From contig CAITLU010000033.1 in NCBI GenBank assembly GCA_903893315.1, positions 1-41,417 of the forward strand: a DNA stretch of 41,417 nucleotides, read 5' to 3'. Position 1 is the first letter of the stretch. Each line of letters opens with the position of its first letter. Below the pieces are notes generated by a model. The model had not been told where the DNA came from and ran no database searches. It saw nothing but the letters and a program-made list of their open reading frames with translations. A program made the translations under genes and the position numbers. Of this stretch, positions 25,217-33,271 are shown piece after piece. This stretch comes from an uncultured bacterium (GTDB lineage Bacteria > Desulfobacterota > Binatia > UBA1149 > CAITLU01).

Positions 25217-27055
25217 TCAGTCGAGCTGAAACTGCGCGAGATAGGCTTCGACGTCGATAACAACGGCGTTCGGTTGTTCTTTCTTTAGCAGCACGAAGTT
25301 CTCGAGCACCAGCACGTCCATGTTGGTAGCAAGGAAACATCGATAAGCGTCCGACGGCGTGCACACGATAGGCTCGCCGCGCACATTAAAACTGGTGTTG
25401 ATCAGAACTGGGCAACCCGTCTTCTGATCGAACTTCTCAATCAAAAGACGGTAGCGCCCGTGGCGGTCGGAATCGACGGTCTGCACCCTGGCCGAATAGT
25501 CGACGTGGGTGACAGCCGGAATCCTGGACCGAGGAACCTTGAGCTTGTCGATGCCCTTGAGACCCGCAGCCGCATCGTCCACCGGCAGGCGTTGACCTTC
25601 GCGTACGGGAGCGACCAGCAGCATGTAAGGACTTTCGTCGCTGCTGCGCATCTCGAAGTATTCGCCGGTGCGCTCGGCCAGTACCGAGGGTGCGAAGGGA
25701 CGGAACGACTCACGAAACTTGATCTTCAGGTTCATCGTGGACTGCATCTCACGGCTGCGGGCGTCGCCGAGAATGCTGCGCCCACCGAGGGCGCGGGGGC
25801 CGAACTCCATGCGGCCCTGGAACCAGCCCACGACCTTCTCTTCGGCGAGCAGGCCCGCCACCATATCGCAAAGCGGATCGTCGCCGGGATACTCGTGATA
25901 TACGGCGCCGGCCTGATCGAGGAAGCCGCGAATCTCCACGTCGGAATACCGTGGACCGAGCATGCTGCCGAACTGGCTGTCGCTCGCTCCCACGCTGCGC
26001 GGCTTGTCGAGCAACTGGTGCCACACGAACATCGCGGCTCCGAGCGCACCGCCGGCATCACCAGCCGCCGGCTGGATCCAGACGTTCTCGAACGGGCCTT
26101 CGCGCAGCACGCGACCATTGCCCACACAGTTGAGAGCCACGCCGCCGGCCAGGCACAGGTTTTTCGTGCCGGTCTCGCGGTGGACGTGACGGGCCATCCG
26201 CAGCATGACCTCTTCGGTCACCTTCTGGATCGACGCGGCGAGATCGAAATGCCTGTCGTCGATCCGGGTCTCCGCCCCGCGGGCCGGTCCGCCGAACAGA
26301 GCGTCGAATTTCTTCGACGTCATCGTCAGCCCCTGACAGTAGTTGAAGTACGACATGTCCATACGGAACGAGCCGTCTTCCTTGAGGTCGAGCAGGTTGT
26401 CCAGGATGAGGTCGACGTACTTCGGGTCGCCGTAGGGTGCCAGGCCCATCAGCTTGTATTCGCCCGAATTGACCTTGAATCCGCAGTAATAGGTGAACGC
26501 CGAATAGAGCAGGCCGAGCGAATGCGGAAAGCGCAGCTCACCGCGCAGTTCGATATGGTTGCCGCGCCCGACGCCCCAGCTCGAAGTGGCCCACTCGCCC
26601 ACCCCGTCCAGCGTCATGATCGCGGCTTCCTCGAACGGCGACGGAAAGAAGGCGCTGGCGGCGTGCGACTCGTGGTGCTCGGTGAAGACGTAGCGGCCCT
26701 TGTACTGGCCGTCGAGCCCGCGCCGCAGTTCGCGCGGAAGGTAGAGCTTCTGGCGCAACCACAAAGGCATCGCGCGAACGAAGGACGGAAAACCGGCCGG
26801 CGCGAACGACAGGTAGGTCTCCAGCAGCCGCTCGAATTTCAAAAGCGGCTTGTCGTAGAACGCTACGTGGTCGATGTCGGCTACCGAGAGGCCGGCCTCG
26901 GTCAGGCAGTAGCGAATCGCGTTCCCGGGAAACCGATGGTCGTGCTTTATACGAGTGAAGCGCTCTTCCTGAGCCGCAGCGACGATCTTGCCGTCGATGA
27001 CCAGGGCAGCCGCCGAGTCGTGGTAATAGGCAGAAATGCCGAGGATCGCCGTCAT
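25217..27055 (-). CDS. NodU/CmcH-family O-carbamoyltransferase
   Basis: A 612-residue enzyme that makes carbamoyl-AMP from carbamoyl phosphate and ATP and passes the carbamoyl group to a hydroxyl. The N-terminal Kae1-like domain begins ILGISAYYHDSAAALV and has the metal-binding HHESH (127-131) and LTLDG-like phosphate loop (IMTLDGVGEWA); LCLAGGVALNCVGNG is in the ASKHA fold. The C-terminal YrdC-like part has EFGPRALGGRSILGDAR and NTSFNVRGEPIVCTPSDA. Relatives act on Nod factors, cephamycin, tobramycin (TobZ) and saxitoxin (SxtI). The acceptor here is unknown; downstream SxtJ-like, DUF5989 and SGNH genes suggest an envelope-associated product. Confidence 0.93.
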   Translation of the reverse strand: MTAILGISAYYHDSAAALVIDGKIVAAAQEERFTRIKHDHRFPGNAIRYCLTEAGLSVADIDHVAFYDKPLLKFERLLETYLSFAPAGFPSFVRAMPLWLRQKLYLPRELRRGLDGQYKGRYVFTEHHESHAASAFFPSPFEEAAIMTLDGVGEWATSSWGVGRGNHIELRGELRFPHSLGLLYSAFTYYCGFKVNSGEYKLMGLAPYGDPKYVDLILDNLLDLKEDGSFRMDMSYFNYCQGLTMTSKKFDALFGGPARGAETRIDDRHFDLAASIQKVTEEVMLRMARHVHRETGTKNLCLAGGVALNCVGNGRVLREGPFENVWIQPAAGDAGGALGAAMFVWHQLLDKPRSVGASDSQFGSMLGPRYSDVEIRGFLDQAGAVYHEYPGDDPLCDMVAGLLAEEKVVGWFQGRMEFGPRALGGRSILGDARSREMQSTMNLKIKFRESFRPFAPSVLAERTGEYFEMRSSDESPYMLLVAPVREGQRLPVDDAAAGLKGIDKLKVPRSRIPAVTHVDYSARVQTVDSDRHGRYRLLIEKFDQKTGCPVLINTSFNVRGEPIVCTPSDAYRCFLATNMDVLVLENFVLLKKEQPNAVVIDVEAYLAQFQLD

Positions 27056-27162
27056 CTATAGACTACTCGGGGTGCTCGCGGTGACGCCGCGAGGGGTCAT
27101 ACAGACCTCGGGCGAGGCGCCACTATAGCGACCGAGGCGGGAACTTCCAGCGCAAGGACCTT

Positions 27163-27813
27163 TCACAGCAGATCCAGAACCTGCCCAGGCTCCGACACCA
27201 GCGCTGCGGCCCCGGCCTCCTCCAGTTCTTTGCGGTCGCGAAAACCCCACAACGCCCCGACCGCGAACATCCCGGCACGCGTCGCCGTCTCCATGTCCGT
27301 GCCGGTATCACCGAGGTAGAGAATCCGTCCGGCATCCACCGCGAGAAGTTCGGCAACTTCGACCGCGGCCTGGGGATCGGGCTTGCGGGGAATGCCCGAA
27401 CGCTCCCCGATGACTACGCCAAAATGCCAACGGGCCAGCACCTGGGCCACCAGTGGCACCGTCATCGCGTGCGGTTTGTTTGAGAGCACCGCCATCTCGA
27501 TTCCCCGCGCCCCCAACCCGTCGAGAAGTTCGGCGATCCCGGGATATGGACGGCTCCAGCGAGTCAGCCTGGCGGAGTAGAGTTCGCGCATCACCGCTAC
27601 GCAGCGGGCCACGGTGTCAGGGTCGCGACGCCCCGGCGGCAACACGCGCTCGGCCAGAATGACGACCCCGTCACCGACGTAGCGCCGGTATTCCTCTATC
27701 GCGACCGCCGGCGCCGCCAACGACCCGAGAGCCGCGTTCATCGATTCAGCGATGTCACGCAGGGTATCGAGAAGGGTTCCGTCGAGGTCGAAAATTACCG
27801 CATCGTAGCGCAC
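27163..27813 (-). CDS. HAD-family phosphatase (phosphoglycolate phosphatase-like)
   Basis: A 216-residue haloacid-dehalogenase hydrolase. Motif I is FDLDGTLLDT (nucleophile Asp9, acid Asp11), motif II VLSNKP, motif III the lysine of RKPDP and motif IV YLGDTGTDMETA. The helical cap between about 15 and 85 places it in subfamily IA with Gph. Phosphoglycolate is a typical substrate, but pyrophosphate or nucleotide substrates cannot be excluded. It lies 107 bp upstream of the carbamoyltransferase on the same strand and diverges from the HIT gene (204-bp gap). Confidence 0.85.
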   Translation of the reverse strand: MRYDAVIFDLDGTLLDTLRDIAESMNAALGSLAAPAVAIEEYRRYVGDGVVILAERVLPPGRRDPDTVARCVAVMRELYSARLTRWSRPYPGIAELLDGLGARGIEMAVLSNKPHAMTVPLVAQVLARWHFGVVIGERSGIPRKPDPQAAVEVAELLAVDAGRILYLGDTGTDMETATRAGMFAVGALWGFRDRKELEEAGAAALVSEPGQVLDLL

Positions 27814-28017
27814 GAGGGAGCGGCTTATGTCCGCGCGCAGCCGCGAAGTCCAGCAACCGCAGCATCTCCGCCGGTCTGCCTCGTCAAGTCCGCAGTTCGG
27901 ACTCGCGAGCCGCCGCCAGCCTCAAGCAACGCGAGCCGCCGACCCGGCTACGCAGCCACGCCGCTTTCCTGCCGGCCGCGTAGCCGCTATCTGAGAGGCC
28001 GACCGGAGTCACACTCA

Positions 28018-28461
28018 ATGCAAGAGCCTACCGACTGCATCTTTTGCGCGATCGTCGCTGGCCGCGCGCCGGCCGCGATCGTCTACCGCGACGAGCATGT
28101 AACCGCGTTTTTAGACCTGTTCCCGGTCGTGCCCGGCCACCTGCTGATCGTTCCCAACCGCCACGCCAAGGGGCTCACCGAACTCGACGCCGACGCCGCC
28201 GCGCGGATGGTCGCCGTCGCCCAGCGTCTGGCGGCAGCGGTGCGGCGCTCACCGATGCCGTGTGAAGGTATCAACCTCTTCATGGCCGAAGGGCCGGTTG
28301 CCGGACAGACGGTGTTCCACTGCCACCTCCATGTACTGCCCCGCCACGGCAGCGACGGCTTCCATCTCGGCGGCTCTTTCCTTGAACGCCTCAATCCCGG
28401 CCGCGACGATCTCGACACCCTGGCAGCGTCGCTGCGCAGCGCCTTGGCGGCGTTGGAGTAA
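28018..28461 (+). CDS. HIT-family nucleotide-binding protein
   Basis: A 147-residue histidine-triad protein. It starts with the zinc-ligand pattern CIFC (C7, C10), continues with GHLLIVPNRH and has the triad HCHLHVLPR (H101, H103, H105). HIT proteins hydrolyse nucleotide phosphoramidates or dinucleoside polyphosphates; the exact substrate is not known. The crotonase gene starts 33 bp after its stop, so the two form an operon. Confidence 0.92.
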   Translation: MQEPTDCIFCAIVAGRAPAAIVYRDEHVTAFLDLFPVVPGHLLIVPNRHAKGLTELDADAAARMVAVAQRLAAAVRRSPMPCEGINLFMAEGPVAGQTVFHCHLHVLPRHGSDGFHLGGSFLERLNPGRDDLDTLAASLRSALAALE

Positions 28462-28494
28462 GTACCGCCGGAATTCGAACCTGGAGCACAACGC

Positions 28495-29295
28495 ATGATC
28501 GAAGACATCCTGCTGATTCAGCGCCGCGACGGCGTTGCCACCGTCACACTGAACCGTCCCGCAAAGCTCAACTCACTGTCGCGCGAGTTACGCCGCGAAC
28601 TGGTGCGGGTTTTCAACGAACTCGCGGCCGACGAGACGGTAGATGTCGTCATCCTCACCGGAACCGGCCGCGCGTTCTGCGCCGGCCTCGATCTGAAGGA
28701 ACTCGGCGGCGAGAATGAGACGCAAGGCGTCCCTGCAAGCGACCGCGAACGCGAAGAAGTAGTTGCCGGCGCAGACGTGGTACGCGCAGTCGAAAATTTC
28801 CCCGGCCCCGTCATCGGCGCCATCAATGGCTTCGCCATCACCGGCGGGTTCGAACTCGCGCTGGCCTGCGACGTGTTGCTGGCTTCGACCCAAGCGCGCT
28901 TCGCCGACACGCACGCCCGCGTCGGAATCCTGCCGGGTTGGGGATTGAGCCAGAAGCTCTCTCGCACCATCGGGGTCTATCGAGCCAAGGAACTGTCACT
29001 GAGCGGCAACTACCTCGGTGCCGAGCAGGCGCTGGAATGGGGCCTGGTCAACCGGGTCGTCGCTCCCGAACAATTGCTCGAAACCGCACTAGCACTCGCG
29101 CACGACATGCGTTCGTGTCCGCGCGATGTCGTGCGTGCCTACAAGCGCCTGATCGACGAAGGTTACAAGACCGAACTCGGCAGAGGCCTCGAACTCGAAG
29201 GTGAGCACTCGCGCGCACACATCCGATCGGTCTCATCCGAGCAGATCCGCGCGCGCAGGAACGCGGTGCAGGAACGCGGCCGCGAGCAGAGCTGA
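28495..29295 (+). CDS. Enoyl-CoA hydratase/isomerase (crotonase) family protein
   Basis: A 266-residue crotonase-fold protein. The oxyanion-hole segments are AFCAGLDLKEL (60-70) and INGFAITGGFELALACDV (110-127). Hydratases of this family use two acidic residues: the first is present (E120 in GGFELA), but where the second is expected (PE in the usual pattern) the sequence has FADTHARVGILPGWG, with Thr139-His140. Many related actinobacterial proteins share the FADTHARVG motif, so this is a subfamily. Hydratase activity is likely but the reaction may differ. It lies downstream of the HIT gene and a strong terminator follows. Confidence 0.85.
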   Translation: MIEDILLIQRRDGVATVTLNRPAKLNSLSRELRRELVRVFNELAADETVDVVILTGTGRAFCAGLDLKELGGENETQGVPASDREREEVVAGADVVRAVENFPGPVIGAINGFAITGGFELALACDVLLASTQARFADTHARVGILPGWGLSQKLSRTIGVYRAKELSLSGNYLGAEQALEWGLVNRVVAPEQLLETALALAHDMRSCPRDVVRAYKRLIDEGYKTELGRGLELEGEHSRAHIRSVSSEQIRARRNAVQERGREQS

Positions 29296-29333
29296 CACGG
29301 AGACGACGGACCCGAGTCCGCCCGACAAAAAAA

Positions 29334-29360
29334 CGGCCGCAAACCTCAAGCTTGCGGCCG
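29334..29360. terminator. Bidirectional terminator between convergent genes
   Basis: A perfect 9-bp hairpin CGGCCGCAA/TTGCGGCCG with a 9-nt loop. It is preceded by A7 (a T-tract for minus-strand transcripts) and followed by CCTCTTTGTTT on the plus side. It separates the crotonase gene from the fibronectin-type protein. Confidence 0.85.
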
Positions 29361-29394
29361 CCTCTTTGTTTCCGACTGACGGAAGAACCCTTTC

Positions 29395-30309
29395 CTAGTT
29401 GGTTACCGACTTCTTGCTGAAGACTGCCGTCACAACGCGGTCCTTCCCCATATTGAAGCTGCATGGACCGTCGCTGCCCGTACAGGCAGGCACCGCGAGC
29501 CATTCCTGGAAGCTTGAGGAGGCGTGGGGCTGAGCTTGCAGTGTCACCATCGTGCTGAGCGGGAACTCCGCGCTGCACGCCGCGCGCAACGGTCCGCAGT
29601 GAATGCCTTCAGGAATGCTGACGACGGTGCCCTTGCCGTTGCCGCTCAAGTCTACGGTCAGGACACGTACACCGCCTTTGGTGGTAACGGCGCGCTCGAC
29701 CGAGAACCTGGAGTTGTCGACACAGTTGGCGGGACGGCCCTGAGCGCGCACACGATAGGTGTAGGTATGCGCGGACTGGAGCCCCCAGTCGTCCCACATT
29801 TCGACGTTGGCGGGCACCACGGCGACGTTCCGGAAACCCTCGCCCTCGGCGGCCCTCTGGATAAGAAAGCCGGTCTCGGTCTGGCTGACGTCAGCCCACG
29901 AAACTCGAGCGACCGTAAGGGCGATGAGGCGGACGTCCACCGCGATTGGAATGTTCGGCGGGGTGCGACCTACGAAGCACTGGTTGCTGTCCTCCGAGTT
30001 GCCGTCAGCGTTGTAGGCTCTCACCAAGTAGGTATAGACGGCCCCCTTCTCGACGCTGTCGGCGAACTCCTCGACGTCGGCGGCTACCGTTCCGCGTGAC
30101 TCGAACTGCCGGTTGGGTTGCTGACGGCGGAGGATTTCGAATCCCGTCTCGTTGTTACTGTTGTCATGCCAGGTCAGCAGAACCTCGGTCTTTGAGATCT
30201 TGCTCCTGTGCACCTGGCTCGGACTGTCCGGCGGTGCGGCAACGGCCGCCGTAGCGACGAGCAGGAAGAAAGCGGTCAGAGCGGTAAGCGGTGCGCGTTT
30301 CATGGGCAT
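29395..30309 (-). CDS. Secreted protein with two fibronectin type III domains
   Basis: A 304-residue exported protein. A signal peptide (about 1-25, ending TAAVAA) is followed by two fibronectin III-like domains: about 28-115 (KTEVLLTWHDNSNNETGFEI, YTYLVRAYNADGNS) and about 120-210 (VARVSWADVSQTETGFLIQR, YTYRVRAQG). The C-terminal 75 residues resemble the bacterial repeat domain of the InlB B-repeat kind, with GKGTVVSIPEGIHCG, a cysteine-flanked core and VVTAVFSKK. Such domains sit in surface or secreted proteins and mediate adhesion. The ATG at 30309 has AGGAG 6 nt upstream; the frame is open further upstream but that is not used. No anchor is seen. Confidence 0.8.
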   Translation of the reverse strand: MPMKRAPLTALTAFFLLVATAAVAAPPDSPSQVHRSKISKTEVLLTWHDNSNNETGFEILRRQQPNRQFESRGTVAADVEEFADSVEKGAVYTYLVRAYNADGNSEDSNQCFVGRTPPNIPIAVDVRLIALTVARVSWADVSQTETGFLIQRAAEGEGFRNVAVVPANVEMWDDWGLQSAHTYTYRVRAQGRPANCVDNSRFSVERAVTTKGGVRVLTVDLSGNGKGTVVSIPEGIHCGPLRAACSAEFPLSTMVTLQAQPHASSSFQEWLAVPACTGSDGPCSFNMGKDRVVTAVFSKKSVTN

Positions 30310-30599
30310 ATCGTTCTCCTGGCCAGATAAGAGTGTCGCGTTTCCCCACAAGTCGACATCGTCGCCACCGCGCCGTTGCCGACCGTCGAATAGTACCGAC
30401 TACACCTGATGAAGGGTAGCGATCCAGCAGTGCCTTGGCAGCGCTGGTCGCCCGCCTTCATGGCTTTGATGCTGGATGACCGACAGCGGAACCTTCGCGC
30501 CATGCGGAAAGAGCCCTTCGACAGCGGCCGCCTCTGCGGGATGCGGAGCGCGGTGGGTTCCTGAAGCTGCGAGCCGGGGAGAGCCCATGCAGCCGGGAA

Positions 30600-31214
30600 T
30601 CAGTGCTTTTTCTTTATCTTCTCGACGTCAGGGTGAAGGGGAAGTGTCTCGAACAAGGTTCGCGTTGCGTTAACCGCAGCCTCGTACTGGCTCGATCCGT
30701 GGGCCAGCACGGTCAACATACCGGTGAGGTTGTTGCTGGCCGAGGCGGTATCTCGCCACAGCACCCGCACGGCGTCACGATCCACCAGCAGCGCTGACAG
30801 CCGCACAGAGTACGACGCCCCCAGTTCGTCGACACTGCGGTCCATCCGTTCGACCTGCACGACCAGGAAACAGCGTGCGTCCTCGGGAGCAAGCGCGGCC
30901 AGTCCCTTGGCTTCCACGGTGTCGATGTCGATCGGCCCCGTAGGGCGCTGCCCGTAGGCATCGCTCTCCGAAACGAGGTAGCCTTTTTCGCCCATGATCC
31001 GAACAGTCGCGTCAGCGACGTTGCGGCTTATGACCACGTAATCCAGCCGCTCAGGACGTGCGTCGATGACCGGCAGCAGGAGAATCTTGTCCACTCCGGC
31101 AGACGCGAAATCCGCGTCGAGTCCAAGTGGCACGCGTGCGTTGCAACCAGCCCCGCCGACCAAGCAGACAAGGATAACCAATACAGCGGCGGTTCGTGCT
31201 CCGAGAGTTTTCAC
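30600..31214 (-). CDS. Outer-membrane-type lipoprotein (DUF799-like)
   Basis: A 204-residue lipoprotein with lipobox VGGAGC (Cys24). The mature part begins with an acidic stretch, then ILLLPVIDARP, DYVVISRNVADATVRIMGEKGY and CFLVVQVERMDRS, and ends in a Lys-rich tail (EKIKKKH). The layout (a beta-strand ending LLPV, a helix with VRIM, then strands around VLWRD) resembles the DUF799/GNA1162 lipoprotein fold; this is judged by eye. Role unknown, probably in the outer-membrane inner leaflet. The 290-bp region downstream (30310-30599) has no gene; it must include the promoter of the fibronectin-type gene. Confidence 0.7.
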   Translation of the reverse strand: MKTLGARTAAVLVILVCLVGGAGCNARVPLGLDADFASAGVDKILLLPVIDARPERLDYVVISRNVADATVRIMGEKGYLVSESDAYGQRPTGPIDIDTVEAKGLAALAPEDARCFLVVQVERMDRSVDELGASYSVRLSALLVDRDAVRVLWRDTASASNNLTGMLTVLAHGSSQYEAAVNATRTLFETLPLHPDVEKIKKKH

Positions 31215-31406
31215 CGCGGCAAATTAATCGTCGCTCGGTCGCGCAAGCAAACCGGCTTGAAGGCGCCGCTGAGCCTGCGGGGCGTCGCGCCGGGGTCTCG
31301 CGCCAGCCCTGCTCGTTGCAGTCGGCGATCACCGGCGGATGTCGAGTTCAGCCCTCGCACACACTGCCGGTGGCAGACACGCCTGGGCTCGGGTAGAAAC
31401 TCGATC

Positions 31407-31904
31407 ATGAAATCGGCCCTGGCGCTGTGCGCCGTCCTTGCCACGTCCCTTTTGTCGTTGCCCACCGCAGCGCTTGCTCATACCGGCGGCGCCCTTGACC
31501 ACTACGGCTGTCATGCCGACCGCCGCGAGGGCAACTACCACTGCCACCAGGGCAATCTGAAGGGCTACAGCTTCCCTTCCCACGATGCGATGATCGAAGC
31601 GGTCCGCACTGGGCACCTTCCAGAAAAGCCGCCTGAGAAAGAGGGATTCTTCTCGAAGTACTGGCCCTTCGGGTCAAAGAAGGACAACGACGCGCAAGCG
31701 GTCGCGCCCGCATCTGCGCAAGCGGCGGCGCCGCAGGAGTCCGAGGCACAGGCCGCGACACCCGCTCCAGCTCGAGATCCCGGCAGCAACAACGGACGCC
31801 CCGTCGAAGAACGTCTGAGAATCCTCTCGGGGCTGCGGGACATGGGCCTTATCACCAACGAGGAGTACGAGGCACGGCGCAAGGCCATCCTCGAGCAGAT
31901 CTGA
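31407..31904 (+). CDS. Secreted YHYH/SHOCT-domain protein
   Basis: A 165-residue exported protein. A signal peptide (1-24, ending TAALA) is followed by HTGGALDHYGCHADRR and NYHCHQG, a YHYH-type histidine/cysteine motif (residues 25-50) that probably binds metal and is found in small periplasmic proteins. A Ala/Pro/Gln-rich spacer (about 92-128) leads to a C-terminal SHOCT-like helical pair (RLRILSGLRDMGLITNEEYE, then RRKAILEQI). The combination is unusual: SHOCT is usually cytoplasmic or membrane-attached. The ATG at 31407 gives the signal peptide; the frame extends to 31257 without one. It is divergent from the DUF799-like gene and upstream of the beta-glucosidase. Confidence 0.75.
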   Translation: MKSALALCAVLATSLLSLPTAALAHTGGALDHYGCHADRREGNYHCHQGNLKGYSFPSHDAMIEAVRTGHLPEKPPEKEGFFSKYWPFGSKKDNDAQAVAPASAQAAAPQESEAQAATPAPARDPGSNNGRPVEERLRILSGLRDMGLITNEEYEARRKAILEQI

Positions 31905-31932
31905 ATACGGACCGGACCTCACCATAACGACC

Positions 31933-33267
31933 ATGGCCGTGCTCCGATTCCCAGAGGGCTTCGTGTGGGGCACTGCCTCGGCGTCCTACCAGATAGAGGG
32001 CTCTCCCCTGGCGGACGGCGCCGGGACCAGCATCTGGCACACCTTTGCCCACCAATCCGGCACCATCACGGGCGGCGACAACGGAGACGTCGCCTGTGAC
32101 CACTACCGGCGCTTCCGGCAGGACGTAGCGATAATGCGCGGCCTCGGACTCGGGGCTTACCGCTTCAGCATCGCCTGGCCGCGTCTGTTCCCATCGGGGC
32201 GCGGCGCCGTAAATACCGCCGGCCTCGCCTTCTACGATCGCCTCATCGACGCCCTGCTCGAAGTCGACATCACGCCGATGGCGACGCTCTACCACTGGGA
32301 TCTGCCTCAGGCTCTCGAAGACCAGGGCGGCTGGACCTGTGCGGACATCGCAGAACGTTTCGCCGATTACTCGGACACGGCATTCGCGGCTTTCGCCGAT
32401 CGCGTGCCTCTTTGGATCACCTTCAACGAACCCGCGATGTTCACCTGGCTCGGCTACGCAATTGGAGCGCACGCGCCGGGACGCAGCAATTTCGGCGAGG
32501 CGCTGCGCGCCGGACACAACGTGCTTCGCGCCCACGGACTGGCAGTTGAACGTTTCCGCCAACACGAGTCGGCGGGCAGCATCGGCATCACGGTCAGCGT
32601 ACAGGCCCATATGCCGGCCGACCCTGACGATCCTCGCGACGTGAAGGCCGCAGCGCGTTCGCGCGGCTTCAACAACGAGTGGTTCGTCGACCCGATCGTT
32701 TTCGGAACTTATCCGGTCGCGATGTGCGACCAGTTCGGTGAGTCGCTACCGGACATCGACACCGCTGACCGCGCACTGTTTACGACACCTGTCGATTTCA
32801 TCGGCGTCAACTACTACACGCGCACGATAGTGCGCGACGACGAAAACGGGTTTTTCAAGACCCGCACGTGTCGAGCCCCGGGCGCCTACACCGCGATGGA
32901 CTGGGAAGTTTATCCGGCCGGTCTGTGGCTGGTCCTCAAGGAATTTCACGAACGTTACGGGTTGCCACTTTACGTCACGGAGAACGGCGCCGGGTTCGAA
33001 GAAGAGACGATAGGACCGCAAGGCCGTGTCGAAGACGTCGAGCGTCTGCGTTACCTGCAAAGCCACCTCGAGATGTGTCACCGCGCCATCGCCGACGGCG
33101 TAGACCTGCGCGGCTATATGTTGTGGTCGCTGATAGACAACTTCGAGTGGACTTTCGGGTTCTCCAAGCGTTTCGGCATCGTCCACTGCGACTTCCAGAC
33201 CCAGGTACGTACTCCAAAACTGAGTGCGCTGTGGTACCAGCGGGTGATCGAAGAAAACGGAATCTGA
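31933..33267 (+). CDS. Beta-glucosidase, glycoside hydrolase family 1
   Basis: A 444-residue GH1 enzyme. The (beta/alpha)8 barrel has the N-terminal signature FPEGFVWGTASASYQIEG, the acid/base Glu166 in TFNEP and the nucleophile Glu350 in YVTENGAGF. Other substrate-binding positions are conserved (ATLYHWDLPQ, NYYTR and DNFEWTFGF near the C-terminus). It cleaves beta-linked glucosides or similar disaccharides in the cytoplasm; no signal peptide is seen. The stop is only 4 bp from that of the convergent oxidoreductase. Confidence 0.95.
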   Translation: MAVLRFPEGFVWGTASASYQIEGSPLADGAGTSIWHTFAHQSGTITGGDNGDVACDHYRRFRQDVAIMRGLGLGAYRFSIAWPRLFPSGRGAVNTAGLAFYDRLIDALLEVDITPMATLYHWDLPQALEDQGGWTCADIAERFADYSDTAFAAFADRVPLWITFNEPAMFTWLGYAIGAHAPGRSNFGEALRAGHNVLRAHGLAVERFRQHESAGSIGITVSVQAHMPADPDDPRDVKAAARSRGFNNEWFVDPIVFGTYPVAMCDQFGESLPDIDTADRALFTTPVDFIGVNYYTRTIVRDDENGFFKTRTCRAPGAYTAMDWEVYPAGLWLVLKEFHERYGLPLYVTENGAGFEEETIGPQGRVEDVERLRYLQSHLEMCHRAIADGVDLRGYMLWSLIDNFEWTFGFSKRFGIVHCDFQTQVRTPKLSALWYQRVIEENGI

Positions 33268-33271
33268 TCGC

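Noticed and set aside
23442-27055. Saxitoxin biosynthesis cluster
   Set aside because: Only the sxtI/J/K-like genes are present; no sxtA polyketide synthase, amidinotransferase or tailoring genes are nearby.
25460-27061. Long plus-strand frame of 533 residues opposite the carbamoyltransferase
   Set aside because: Antisense shadow of a gene with complete NodU/CmcH motifs; it has no recognisable domain.
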